Source: Bryobacterales bacterium (GTDB lineage: Bacteria > Acidobacteriota > Terriglobia > Bryobacterales > Bryobacteraceae). From it: DNA of 64,000 nucleotides. Shown here piece by piece: positions 1 through 7,751 of the stretch. The stretch's first letter is position 1; every line of letters begins with the position of its first letter. The notes beneath the pieces were generated by a model. The model was not told where the DNA came from and searched no databases. It worked only from the letters and a program-made list of their open reading frames with translations. Location: positions 62,001-126,000 of the forward strand of contig JADJOP010000001.1 in the NCBI GenBank assembly GCA_016713735.1. Direction: 5' to 3'. Position numbers and translations under genes: made by a program.

Positions 1-282
1 GCCTACCTGAAGGAGAATTCCTTCGTATTCGAAACTGCGGAAGCCTTCCATGTGGGCGGTCAACTTGTAGGTGCCCGGAATCAGGAAAAGAAACCTATAC
101 TGGCCGCTCCCGTTGGTGACGCTGTCAAAGTCGACGCCCGTATTGACGTTGATCAGCTTCACTGACGCCCCGGCGACCGCGGCTTGAGAGGGATCGACCA
201 CGGTTCCCGAAAGGGAAGCGCGTGTGTCTTGGGCGAATGCCACTACGGCGCCTAACATCAGAAGGGCAGCAATACGTTTCAT
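1..282 (-). CDS. N-terminus of a TonB-dependent-receptor-like protein with carboxypeptidase-regulatory domain (partial)
   Basis: The reading frame starts at an ATG at 282, with a GGAGAGG ribosome site about ten bases upstream, and runs off the left edge of the window, so only about 94 residues are visible. It opens with a signal peptide (MKRIAALLMLGAVVAFAQ) followed by the pattern ASLSGTVVDPSQAAVAGASV, typical of the carboxypeptidase regulatory-like (CarboxypepD_reg) fold. In Acidobacteriota this fold usually precedes a large outer-membrane TonB-dependent receptor barrel. The receptor identity is inference from the family because the barrel lies outside the window. It would act in the outer membrane, probably in uptake of large or complexed substrates. 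Confidence 0.75.
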   Translation of the reverse strand, partial: MKRIAALLMLGAVVAFAQDTRASLSGTVVDPSQAAVAGASVKLINVNTGVDFDSVTNGSGQYRFLFLIPGTYKLTAHMEGFRSFEYEGILLQVG

Positions 283-340
283 GCGAGCACCTCTCCAATC
301 GTGAGAATGTGTCGGACAGTATCATGGCACCCGGCCGGTG

Positions 341-778
341 TCAAATTTCGGCGCCTGTGTGTGTCGGCGCCTGTGTGTGCCGGTGCCGCCTTGCGGTTCG
401 CAAGGTGGAAGGAGAATCCCAGACCGGAAGCGGAGACGGCGTTGGCGCACGCCGGGGATGCCGCTGCACATCAGCGGTAGTCCACGCCGGTGATTTCTGG
501 GAAACCGCAAGCACGATTTGATTGCGATTCCAGGCGACGGTAGCGTAAGCGCCTGCCAATTGGATGGCGAGGATGAATGTCCGCGAGTGGCCCAATTGGA
601 TCGCGGGTGGAATTGACGGGCCGCTTACGTCTTCATCGAGCGGTGGGTATTCTGCACGCGCATAGAAGGAAACCGCCGCGGCCTTGAACGATGAAACCGG
701 CAGGCGTGACGATCGGCGCCAAGCGATTGCCAAACTACGCATCGCGGCTTCACTTGTCTTGCCGGCTGCACGTTTCAA
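341..778 (-). CDS. Possible small gene, weakly supported
   Basis: A 145-residue frame begins with TTG at 778 and overlaps the stop of the upstream gene by TTGA, the only point in its favour. The first 90 residues contain a moderately hydrophobic stretch, while the C-terminal third is rich in Arg, His and Thr and covers a 16-bp tandem repeat, which looks non-coding. No family is recognised. The interval 283-774 otherwise shows no convincing gene on either strand. It could be a decayed 3' extension of the 775-1269 gene. Confidence 0.25.
   Translation of the reverse strand: MKRAAGKTSEAAMRSLAIAWRRSSRLPVSSFKAAAVSFYARAEYPPLDEDVSGPSIPPAIQLGHSRTFILAIQLAGAYATVAWNRNQIVLAVSQKSPAWTTADVQRHPRRAPTPSPLPVWDSPSTLRTARRHRHTQAPTHTGAEI
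349..380. repeat. Two tandem copies of a 16-bp unit
   Basis: The unit CGGCGCCTGTGTGTGT occurs at 349-364 and again, with the last base changed to C, at 365-380. It looks like a simple slippage duplication with no evident function. Confidence 0.7.
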
Positions 779-1269
779 GGCACCTTCGCGGGGGCCCGTA
801 GCAGGATTGCCATCTCGGAGGGATCTCTATCGCAATGCAGTCGCAGAACATAGAGGCCGGGATCCAACCTGGCGGCCCATCGTTCCAGGGAGGGCATTCC
901 ACCCGGCATTTGCTCGCGGCCTTGGAACACGGATTGACCTCCGGGTGTGGAGACCACGCTCACGGCAGCTTGGCCCGCCGCCGGCCATTTGAAACTGGAG
1001 CCCGTATTCTCGCTTGTGACCGCGAACACTGCGGGCGCAGGCTCCGAGGCCGTGTAGGAGACGGTTAACCGGGCCCGCACCTCAGACGGCCAGTCTGAGG
1101 CACGGCGCAGATTCCAAATGATCCATTCATCGGGCGTCGCCAGCGCCGCGACGTCGCGAACCGCCTTCACCACGATGCCGTCGAGGTAAAGTACGCGCCC
1201 GCCCGCGTCCGCAATCTCCAACTCCACGTAGCCTGCCGTTGGAATCTTGCAGAAGAATCGGAGCGGCAT
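775..1269 (-). CDS. Hypothetical protein downstream of a cytochrome c gene
   Basis: The 164-residue frame starts at ATG 1269, eight bases after the stop of the cytochrome c gene, so the two are probably co-transcribed. No signal peptide or membrane segment is visible. The N-terminal half has alternating hydrophobic beta-type strands (residues 12-35: a YVELEIADAGG pattern), and the middle contains EWIIWNLRRASDWP. I do not recognise a family. The pairing suggests a role next to the periplasmic cytochrome, but that is inference from position alone. Confidence 0.6.
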   Translation of the reverse strand: MPLRFFCKIPTAGYVELEIADAGGRVLYLDGIVVKAVRDVAALATPDEWIIWNLRRASDWPSEVRARLTVSYTASEPAPAVFAVTSENTGSSFKWPAAGQAAVSVVSTPGGQSVFQGREQMPGGMPSLERWAARLDPGLYVLRLHCDRDPSEMAILLRAPAKVP

Positions 1270-1276
1270 GGCGCCG

Positions 1277-1717
1277 TCAAAAAGTAATCGAAGGAAGCTC
1301 GAGACGATACTTCGCGGCGCCGTAGCTGTCTTCGGCGGCGCCTTCCGCGATCCAACGTTGGATCCAACTGATTTGGATCGCCGTTAGAGGAGGCCCGCCA
1401 AGCGGCATTCGATGCGCCTCTCCCCTGTCTCCATTGACAAATTGGAGCAGGGCGCTCCGCTCGGGATCGCCTGGGACAATCACGGGTCCGAGATTGCCGC
1501 CCTTCTTCAGATCCGCCCAAGTTCTCGTCGACAGCCCCCCCGCCACACTTTCCGGATTGGCACCGTGGCAGGAGTGGCAGTTCATTGCAAGCACCGGCGC
1601 CACCTCGCGGCTATAGCTCACGGACTGGGCCGCGGCTCCACCGGCCATGGCGAACGCTATGACCGCAAGGCGCGACGATCCACGCGCCAGCTCAATCCAA
1701 CTCGATGTTTGCGGCAT
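1277..1717 (-). CDS. Planctomycete-type cytochrome c domain protein
   Basis: A 146-residue exported haem protein. An N-terminal signal peptide (about residues 15-31, ending GGAAAQ) is followed by the haem-attachment motif CHSCH at 47-51, in the family context SREVAPVLAMNCHSCHG. The later GDPERSALLQFV and LTAIQISWIQRWIAEGA segments match the short Planctomycete cytochrome C (PSCyt1) domain, which usually carries electrons in periplasmic oxidations. ATG 1717 is chosen over the GTG at 1735 because GGAG lies just upstream of it. It is divergent from the beta-propeller gene, whose ATG lies only 66 bases away at 1783. Confidence 0.82.
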   Translation of the reverse strand: MPQTSSWIELARGSSRLAVIAFAMAGGAAAQSVSYSREVAPVLAMNCHSCHGANPESVAGGLSTRTWADLKKGGNLGPVIVPGDPERSALLQFVNGDRGEAHRMPLGGPPLTAIQISWIQRWIAEGAAEDSYGAAKYRLELPSITF

Positions 1718-1782
1718 GCTGCTCCGGTATAACACATGCTGAAATCCTCGTGATAGAATCCTTACCCTCAGGAGGATCGATC

Positions 1783-2916
1783 ATGTCGGCAACAATCGCT
1801 CTGGCGCTCGCACTCGCGCTCGCAGCATCTGCCCCAGCGGATGCCCAGTCGCGAAAGACCGGGAAAATAGCTGGGGGCCTGGAACGGTTGCTATATGTGA
1901 CAGACAAGTCTGGCATCAGCGTCTACGATATCAACGACGCCCATAAGCTCCTGGGGCGCATCGATGTTCCGGAAACCGGCGGTTACTACGGAATCGCTGC
2001 AAGCCCGCAGTTGGGCTACCTCTTTCTTTCGTCCAATGTGAAGCGCGACATGGTCTGCCTGGATCTCCATACCGAGAAGATTGTGTGGCGCAACAGTCAC
2101 GCCAAGTTTCCGGATAGCTTCATGGTCACCCCCGATGGCAAGTCCATCTACCTGCCGTATCGCGACGAGGATTTCTGGCATGTGCTGGACGCCAAGACCG
2201 GCGGCGTGAAAGCCAAAATTACTGTGGGCCGCGGCGAGAACTACACCGATGGGTGGCGGATTGGATCCATAGGACCGCATAACACGTGGATCAACCCTTC
2301 CGGAAGCCGCGCATACATGCAGGTACTGACGATGCCGTACGTGTTTATCGCGGAAACCAAGACAAACCAGATCATCGGCAAGGTTGGTCCGTTCAGCAAG
2401 GGCGTGCGTCCGTTCACGGTTACCGACGATGAGAAGTATGTTTTTGGCAATGTCGACCGGTTGCTGGGATTTGAGGTCGCCGCAGTCCGCGACGGCGCCA
2501 ATTGGGGCGGAAAGGTTCTTCACCGTGTGGAGGCGAAGACGCCCGAGAGCCGGCTCGCGCAAATTCCCAATCCCCCCGCACGCATGCCGCATAGCACGCC
2601 GAGCCATGGCATCAACATTACTCCCGACCAGAAAGAAGTCTGGGTTGTGGATGGCGTGTACGGCTACGTCTACGCCTATGATGTGACCGCTATGCCGCCG
2701 AAACTCCTGGCCAGCATCGCCTTGTTCCAGGATCCGGCGGAGCGGCCGCATCCCGGCTGGATCTCATTCAGTCTTGACGGCAAGTATGCGTACCCTGACG
2801 GCGGCGCCGTCATCGACACGAAAGCGAAGCAGGTCGCCTACCGGATTCCCACCAGCGAGAAGCTGATCGAAATTGACTACCGCGATGGAAAGCCGGTCAA
2901 GGCCGGTCACCGGTAG
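1783..2916 (+). CDS. YVTN-type beta-propeller protein, exported
   Basis: A 377-residue protein starting at ATG 1783 behind a strong AGGAGG. The signal peptide MSATIALALALALAASAPADA is followed by repeated blades such as LYVTDKSGISVYDIN, GYLFLSSNVKRDMVCLDL and KSIYLPYRDEDFWHVLD, the YVTN/surface-antigen beta-propeller pattern. Near the end SFSLDGKYAYPDGGAVIDTK is another blade. Such proteins are periplasmic or cell-surface scaffolds or ligand binders; a substrate cannot be named. Divergent placement with a PSCyt1 cytochrome suggests shared regulation from the 65-bp gap. Confidence 0.8.
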   Translation: MSATIALALALALAASAPADAQSRKTGKIAGGLERLLYVTDKSGISVYDINDAHKLLGRIDVPETGGYYGIAASPQLGYLFLSSNVKRDMVCLDLHTEKIVWRNSHAKFPDSFMVTPDGKSIYLPYRDEDFWHVLDAKTGGVKAKITVGRGENYTDGWRIGSIGPHNTWINPSGSRAYMQVLTMPYVFIAETKTNQIIGKVGPFSKGVRPFTVTDDEKYVFGNVDRLLGFEVAAVRDGANWGGKVLHRVEAKTPESRLAQIPNPPARMPHSTPSHGINITPDQKEVWVVDGVYGYVYAYDVTAMPPKLLASIALFQDPAERPHPGWISFSLDGKYAYPDGGAVIDTKAKQVAYRIPTSEKLIEIDYRDGKPVKAGHR

Positions 2917-3154
2917 CGCCGGACCGGACTTTCGCTCTCACGGCGTTTGCTGATGGGCTCCAAGTCGATCTTGCATTCGGCTGCCGCCAGAGAAACCGAA
3001 TTATGTCTGAAGTCATGACTTCCGTGGCGGCCCGAATAGCCGGGACCGAACGCCTCGCTGTGGATTTGGCGCCCACTGCGTTCCGTTGTTGCCCCGGCGG
3101 ATGTTCCGCTGCCCGGTGGGATGTGTGATCCGAGATCCGGCAGTTGGAGGTTGC

Positions 3155-3372
3155 CAGCCGGGCTGGAGAATCGAGAGCTTCCGCCCTGCCGATGAGTTCG
3201 CGGTTGATGCGGGCCAAGCTGCCGAAGTTCTCCTCGTCGGTCAGCATCTCGGTCTCGAACGATTGCAGCCGGGAGGTCAACGCTGCCCACGATCCCAAAT
3301 CCTCTCGGAACCGATCAGCCGGAACGTTGGATCTTGCGAGAGCCGCTCGGCGTCGTTGACGTCTTCGGACTG
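3155..3372 (-). pseudogene. IS1380-family transposase fragment
   Basis: Reading the minus strand through one frame change gives a VNDAERLSQDPTFRLIG segment, then ERIWDRG, then ALTSRLQSFETEM, LTDEENFGSLARINRELIG and RAEALDSPAR. This is the conserved N-proximal region of IS1380-family DDE transposases. One G appears to be missing in the GGG run near 3280, which breaks the frame. The fragment ends abruptly after DSPAR; the catalytic region is absent. It is a dead relic. Family assignment is from memory of the conserved pattern. Confidence 0.65.
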
Positions 3373-3479
3373 CCAGCGACAGCGGCGAGCGGCGTATCAT
3401 CGGCAGAAGCTCCAGGCCGATCCTTCGCATCGTGACGAGTGCCGTGACAGCCAACAGCAATGGTGCCTGAGAGCGGTTG

Positions 3480-3562
3480 ATTCCCGGAATGTCGAAACTG
3501 CATCACCGAAACGGTGGTCCGCTTTATATCCCATACCCACACAAAAAGACTTTTCGGGAAAA
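3480..3562 (+). repeat. Dispersed repeat, copy A (conserved ends, variable middle)
   Basis: This copy shares its left end (ATTCCCGGAATGTCG) and a longer right end (CCCATACCCACACAAAAAG then ACTTTTCGGGAAA) with a second copy at 6959-7041, while the roughly 35 bases between differ. The outermost bases TTCCCG and CGGGAA are inverted relative to each other, so the element could fold or represent a small non-autonomous element. See copy B. Confidence 0.65.
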
Positions 3563-3732
3563 CAGAAGATGCTGCCCACGTATTCCTTCGGCGGAGCCTC
3601 AGGAGAAGCAGCGCCGTGAGAGCGGCGCTCCATCATTCGAAGTCGGCAGATATGGGGCATACATCTGTTCCATTTTTGTAACAAATCGCAGGATTTCTCC
3701 CATTTCAATAAAAATCATGTCCAAATGATTGT

Positions 3733-4053
3733 GTGCAGCCGATTTCCCCGGTGGACGGCGCGGCGATGGCGAGCCGTTTTCACCGACTGATGGGGTCCTT
3801 CATCAGAAATGACTTGCGCAGGAATGTGTTTCAACCGTGGGAGATTCGATTGCTGGTGGACATCGCGACCTGCCAGCGCGACGGAGCCCTGCCGAAGCAG
3901 ATGCTCAGGAAATACCGCGAGGTGGCGCTGCGGCAAATAGAGGACGCGGGAGGGCCGCCGATGCTGCTCTCCGAATACCTCAACAGCCGCCGCCGGGGCG
4001 CTAAGCGATCCGGGTTAGTGGATGCAGCGGCAGTGGTGAACGCCGATGGCTAG
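3733..4053 (+). CDS. Conserved-looking hypothetical protein
   Basis: A frame of 106 residues from GTG 3733, or 95 from ATG 3766 (MASRFHRLMGS), which I slightly prefer. The body is well structured: FIRNDLRRNVFQPWEIRLLV, then DIATCQRDGALPKQML, then RKYREVALRQIEDAGGPPML, LSEYLNSRRR. It is basic, mostly helical, with no membrane segment. I recall similar small proteins in Acidobacteriota but cannot name a function. It stands alone just left of the IS21 element. Confidence 0.6.
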   Translation: MQPISPVDGAAMASRFHRLMGSFIRNDLRRNVFQPWEIRLLVDIATCQRDGALPKQMLRKYREVALRQIEDAGGPPMLLSEYLNSRRRGAKRSGLVDAAAVVNADG

Positions 4054-4175
4054 ACGGAGAGTTGTCTGACCTCCGGCGCAGGGCAGCCTGTCTCCTCTAT
4101 CACACCTAAGCATCTTCGGTTGAGTAGTGTCGCCGCGGACAGCAAGTTCTCAAGCGAAAAGCCCCCGCACTCAGC

Positions 4176-4232
4176 GCCTCGGGGGACACCGCAAAACCGG
4201 CCAATGAAGGTCACTTCAAAAGCGGCCAACGA
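4176..4232 (+). repeat. IS21 left end with two internal transposase-binding-type repeats
   Basis: Starts GCCTCGGGGGACACC, then AAAACCGGCCAATGA at 4193-4207 and AAAAGCGGCCAACGA at 4218-4232. Repeated subterminal motifs are characteristic of IS21-family ends. It pairs with the inverted right end at 6885-6940. Confidence 0.8.
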
Positions 4233-4500
4233 GCATGAGGCAGGACAAGAGTTGTTATACCTCGCCGGTGTCGTTTCCGGCAATTCCTTCTCGTAATTCT
4301 GTTCGATGCCGGCCTATACTGGCAGCACCTGGGCGGAGGATACGGCTCCGCAGGGATGCGACCGGAGCGCCGGCCCAGGGGCTGGCATGAAGGGGCGGCC
4401 CTGCCGCCCCGCCTGCGTCATGCTGGCCCGAAAGCGGTAAATCCCGGGAGCGCGAGGGCAGCGCCCTCGCATCTGATAGAAGCCTCCTTCCTTGTGTCGT

Positions 4501-5241
4501 TCAGCCGGCCGGAGCGGTCTTGGTGCGCCAGCTCTTTGGGCCGCATTTGAGCACGTGTCCGTGGTGCAGCAGGCGATCGAGCATGGCGCTGACGGCGGCC
4601 ACGTCGGCGAGCAGTTTGCCCCAGTCGTCTACGGGACGGTTGGAGGTCAGCAACGTACTGCAACGCTCGTAGCGGCGCATGATGATTTCCAGCAGATCCT
4701 CGGCGGCGGTCTGGGGCAGCTTGCGCATGCCGAAGTCGTCGATGATGAGCAGGGCGACAGTGGAGACCGATTCCATGCACTGCTTGCGTGTGCCGTCGAG
4801 CGTCGCGTCGGCGAGTTCTTCGAGCAGGATGTGAGTCTCGCGGTAGAGCACCTTATAGCCCTGCTGGATGGCGGCCTGGCCGATGGCCTGGGCGAGGTGG
4901 CTCTTGCCTGTGCCGCCTGGCCCCAGAAACAGCGCGTCTTCGCGGCGGTCGATGAAGGTTCCGGTGGCGAGGTCGAAGACGAGGCTGCGGTTCATCTTGG
5001 GGTTGAAGGTGAAGTCGAAGTTGTCCAGCGTCTTGTGGGGATCGCGGAAGCCGGCCTGTTTGCGGCGCCGGTCGAGCAGGCGATCGGCGCGGCGCGCGAG
5101 CTCGTCCGAGACCAGACACGAGAGCAGATCGATGGGAGCCATGGGTTCGGCTTGAGCCTGCCGCAAGCGGGTTTCGAGCACATTGGCCATGCCGCCGAGG
5201 CGGAGCTGGCGCAGGGCGCGATCCAGTTCGATGAGGTTCAT
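4501..5241 (-). CDS. istB: IS21 helper ATPase IstB
   Basis: A 246-residue AAA+ protein that assists transposition by binding target DNA and regulating IstA. It starts MNLIELDRALRQLRLGGMAN, the family N-domain, followed by Walker A GPGGTGKSHLA and Walker B LLIIDDFG, then the SNRPVDDWG segment and the C-terminal DRLLHHGHVLK typical of IstB. The start ATG at 5241 overlaps the istA stop as ATGA, indicating translational coupling. Length is normal for the family and no frame break is seen. Confidence 0.93.
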   Translation of the reverse strand: MNLIELDRALRQLRLGGMANVLETRLRQAQAEPMAPIDLLSCLVSDELARRADRLLDRRRKQAGFRDPHKTLDNFDFTFNPKMNRSLVFDLATGTFIDRREDALFLGPGGTGKSHLAQAIGQAAIQQGYKVLYRETHILLEELADATLDGTRKQCMESVSTVALLIIDDFGMRKLPQTAAEDLLEIIMRRYERCSTLLTSNRPVDDWGKLLADVAAVSAMLDRLLHHGHVLKCGPKSWRTKTAPAG

Positions 5242-6869
5242 GTGGGGTTCTCCTGAGTTCGGTTGTCGATGAGGTCGCGATAGAGAGTGAGCTGACGGAT
5301 GATGGGATCCACTTGACGCAGGGTGAGCTGGGGCCGGCGTTCGAGCCAGCGGCGGACAAAGCGATAGGGGTTCTCGGAGACGCCGATCTCCAGGGCGGCG
5401 GCGCAGCCGTCGTCGGTGAGCGCGGCTCCGTGGCGGCGGGCCAGACCAAGGATGCCTTGAATGCGGCGGATGGCCACCACATTCTGTTCGCGGTACATGA
5501 GCTGGCAGAGCGCGCCGATATGCGGTCCCGCCTTGGCGCAGCGGGCTAGCAGTTGCTGGGTGGAGCGCGGCGCGTGCGCGGGGCGGTCTTCGTCCGGGAT
5601 GCGATGTTGGCCGCGCTGCTGGTGGAGGTGCTCGCGCAGCAGTTGGCCGGTGCGGGGATCGAGCACGCGCACGGTGCGCTGGTCCCACTGCACCTTGACG
5701 TCGCGGCCGATCCAGCCCGGCGGCGCGCTGTAATAGGCGGCGTTGACTTCGACGCAGCCGTCGAGGTTCACCCGGCGCTCGCCGAACTGGTAGAAGCGGA
5801 AGGGCTCGACGGGCAGCGCCAGCAGCGCCGGTTTCTCTTCGGCAAACATGGCGGCCACCTGGCGCTTGGTGGTGCCGTGGATGCGCGTGTCGGCCCAGTT
5901 CCGCTCCCAGCGATCGAGATAGCTTTGGGCCTCGGCGAGGCTCTCGAAGCGCAGGCCCTTGAGCGGAGTGTTCTTGGCGTGGCCGACGCTGCGCTCGACC
6001 TTGCCCTTGCGATCCGGGTCGCGGACGCGGCATGGCAGGGCGATGGCGCCGTAGTGGGCGAGCATGTCGCGGTAGAGCGGGTTGAGCGCCGGATCGTAGA
6101 TGTCGGGCTTCAAGATGCCTTCGCGGAGATTGTCGAGCACCACGGTGCGAGTGGCGCCGCCCAGGCGGCGGAAGGCTTGCTCGTGGAGTTCGGCCCAGAC
6201 GCGCGTGCTGGATTGGAAGGTGAGCAAGCGCACGGCCTTGCGGCTGTAGCCGAGGGTGAGAACAAACATGCGGGTGCGGCGGTAACGGCCCGAGTGCGGA
6301 TCGCGGACCATCGGCCCGCTGCCGTAATCGACCTGGGCCTCTTCGCCAGGAGGCGTGACGATGACGGCGCAGGCCTCGGTCACCGGGCTCCCGCGCAGCC
6401 TGTGGACGAAGCGTTTGACGCTCTGGTAGGCGCCGCGGAAACCGTGATCGTCGACCAAGTCCTGGTAGATGGCCTTGGCGTTGCGGCCCTTGCTGAGCGA
6501 GATCTCGATGAAGGCGCGGTGCGGCTCGCACGCGCTGGCGGTCGGGCCGCAGCCGGGCTCGGGAGGCGGACCGGAGTCGGGGGGCACCTCGTTGGCCGGT
6601 TTTGAAATTGCAGGAGGGGCGGCGCCAGAGTCGGGGGTCACTCCATTGGCCGGTTTTGCCGGTGGCCGGCGTCCCCAAGCCCCCGGTGGACGGATGGCAA
6701 CGCCCGCGGCCTTCAGGTAGGCTCCGGCGGTCTCCCGGCGCACCCCGGTTTCCACTTGGATCCGCCGCAGCGGCCAGCCCAGCCGCCCCAGCGCGATGAC
6801 TTGTTGTCGTTTCTCTTCGCTCAAGACATTGCTCACGTCGACGGAGGGTATCCCTCTCGTCGCTGTCAA
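5238..6869 (-). CDS. istA: IS21 transposase IstA
   Basis: A 543-residue DDE transposase. It has an N-terminal helix-turn-helix (residues 15-55, LGRLGWPLRRIQVETGVRRE), then the catalytic core with AQVDYGSG and VVLDNLREG carrying the two aspartates, followed by a DPDRKGKVERSVGHAK block with the glutamate. The start is TTG 6869 or GTG 6836 (VSNVLSEEKRQQ); neither has a strong ribosome site. Residues about 68-97 are an unusual Pro-rich insert with two KPAN motifs, encoded by DNA resembling the element's own end repeats (see findings). Confidence 0.92.
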   Translation of the reverse strand: MTATRGIPSVDVSNVLSEEKRQQVIALGRLGWPLRRIQVETGVRRETAGAYLKAAGVAIRPPGAWGRRPPAKPANGVTPDSGAAPPAISKPANEVPPDSGPPPEPGCGPTASACEPHRAFIEISLSKGRNAKAIYQDLVDDHGFRGAYQSVKRFVHRLRGSPVTEACAVIVTPPGEEAQVDYGSGPMVRDPHSGRYRRTRMFVLTLGYSRKAVRLLTFQSSTRVWAELHEQAFRRLGGATRTVVLDNLREGILKPDIYDPALNPLYRDMLAHYGAIALPCRVRDPDRKGKVERSVGHAKNTPLKGLRFESLAEAQSYLDRWERNWADTRIHGTTKRQVAAMFAEEKPALLALPVEPFRFYQFGERRVNLDGCVEVNAAYYSAPPGWIGRDVKVQWDQRTVRVLDPRTGQLLREHLHQQRGQHRIPDEDRPAHAPRSTQQLLARCAKAGPHIGALCQLMYREQNVVAIRRIQGILGLARRHGAALTDDGCAAALEIGVSENPYRFVRRWLERRPQLTLRQVDPIIRQLTLYRDLIDNRTQENPT

Positions 6870-6884
6870 TGTCCTGACTCAGCT

Positions 6885-6940
6885 TCGTTGGCCGGTTTTC
6901 AGACGTCCCTCATTGGCCGGTTTTGGGTGTCCCCCGAGGC
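6885..6940 (-). repeat. IS21 right end with two internal repeats
   Basis: On the plus strand TCGTTGGCCGGTTTT lies at 6885-6899 and TCATTGGCCGGTTTT at 6910-6924, followed by GGTGTCCCCCGAGGC to 6940. This is the inverted counterpart of the left end. Two further copies of the TTGGCCGGTTTT motif lie inside istA at 6589-6603 and 6643-6657. Confidence 0.8.
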
Positions 6941-6958
6941 TCAGCGCGGGCGGGGTGC

Positions 6959-7041
6959 ATTCCCGAAATGTCGCTACTGGTCTACTCCGCTCCTGCTTTC
7001 TTTATTCACCCCATACCCACACAAGAAGACTTTTCGGGAAA
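6959..7041 (+). repeat. Dispersed repeat, copy B
   Basis: Left end ATTCCCGAAATGTCG and right end CCCATACCCACACAAGAAG then ACTTTTCGGGAAA match copy A at 3480-3562 with two substitutions, whereas the middle is unrelated and one base longer. It lies 18 bases outside the IS21 right end, while copy A is about 600 bases from the left end, so it is not part of that IS. Confidence 0.65.
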
Positions 7042-7179
7042 TGACGGGGCCCCTGGCCAGCCGCGACGAAACGACAACAGCAGACCGTTGCGCCATTGTA
7101 GGTGGAGCGATTTGAATGGCTCCCTTGGCTCGTGTTGAGCTATCAAATACTGCAAATCCGTGACGGCATCATTGTTGGC

Positions 7180-7746
7180 TCATCGCTGCCTGTGGAGAAC
7201 CGGTTCCACTGCCGAGGCCATGGCTTGGCTATTGAGAGTGCCGCCAAGGAATGCATTAATTCGATCCGCGGTCGCCAGCGGCTCCCTAAAACACTCGTGA
7301 AATTCCACATCGAGAACCCTGAAGCGAGGCGCGGCATCCAGCCACTGGCGGACATTCTCCACCTGCCGGGTGAAAATCTCCGCAAGGCGGGCATCCGGAA
7401 GTGAAGAGGCAGGTGTGCCCAAGCGTCGGATCATCGCTTTCTGCGATCTGAGGACTTCGTCAATCGGGCGGCGCATGAAGATCACCTGGTAGGAATGACC
7501 GGCAGGCAGGTCCCGCAGCAGGAGGTGGATCACCTTTACAGCTTTGCCCGGCGCATCGCGGAGCCACGAGGGATCTTTGGACGTGTTCTTTACGGCTTCC
7601 AACTCGAAATAACCCCTGGGGTTGTCCTCATCGGGCGGGCGCAAAGAGTCGCTGAGAATGGGCAAGCCACCGGCGGCCAACATCTGCATCATGAGCGAGG
7701 TGCCGGAGCGAGGTAACCCTGAAACTACAGTGACCGGCTGCTCCAT
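7180..7746 (-). CDS. Sulfotransferase-family protein
   Basis: A 188-residue protein starting at ATG 7746 (MEQPVTVVSGLPRSGTSLM), preceded by GAGG within the end of the upstream gene. SGLPRSGTS at 9-17 is the 5'-phosphosulfate-binding loop of PAPS-dependent sulfotransferases, and YQVIFMRRPIDEVLRSQ matches the 3'-phosphate-binding region. It would transfer sulfate from PAPS to an unknown acceptor in the cytoplasm. It follows the phosphodiesterase-TPR gene by five bases and is surely co-transcribed. It is short for the family but has no visible break. Confidence 0.85.
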   Translation of the reverse strand: MEQPVTVVSGLPRSGTSLMMQMLAAGGLPILSDSLRPPDEDNPRGYFELEAVKNTSKDPSWLRDAPGKAVKVIHLLLRDLPAGHSYQVIFMRRPIDEVLRSQKAMIRRLGTPASSLPDARLAEIFTRQVENVRQWLDAAPRFRVLDVEFHECFREPLATADRINAFLGGTLNSQAMASAVEPVLHRQR

Positions 7747-7751
7747 GTTCC

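Larger units (their letters stand above)
2917..3732. other. Gene-poor stretch holding an IS1380 relic and one copy of a dispersed repeat
   Basis: No intact gene is visible in these 816 bases. 3155-3372 on the minus strand is recognisable IS1380-type transposase sequence and 3480-3562 is a dispersed repeat; both are listed separately. The rest (2917-3154, 3373-3479, 3563-3732) shows only short frames without family resemblance. Confidence 0.6.
4176..6940 (-). mobile_element. IS21-family insertion sequence
   Basis: A roughly 2.77-kb element with istA and istB in the standard overlapping order on the minus strand. The ends are bounded by matching inverted sequences (GCCTCGGGGGACACC at 4176-4190 and its complement at 6926-6940), each followed inward by two copies of a GGCCAAyGA-type motif. 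Both genes are full length with intact motifs, so the element looks potentially active, unlike the neighbouring relics. A target duplication could not be defined because similarity between the flanks extends a little past the ends. Confidence 0.85.

Noticed and set aside
2917..3460. A 187-codon minus-strand frame as an intact gene
   Set aside because: Its N-terminal half is recognisable IS1380 transposase in broken frames and the rest has no protein-like pattern.
4501..6678. A 725-codon frame covering istB and part of istA
   Set aside because: Only its last 246 codons are real (istB). The first part is an Arg/Pro-rich shadow of istA in another frame.
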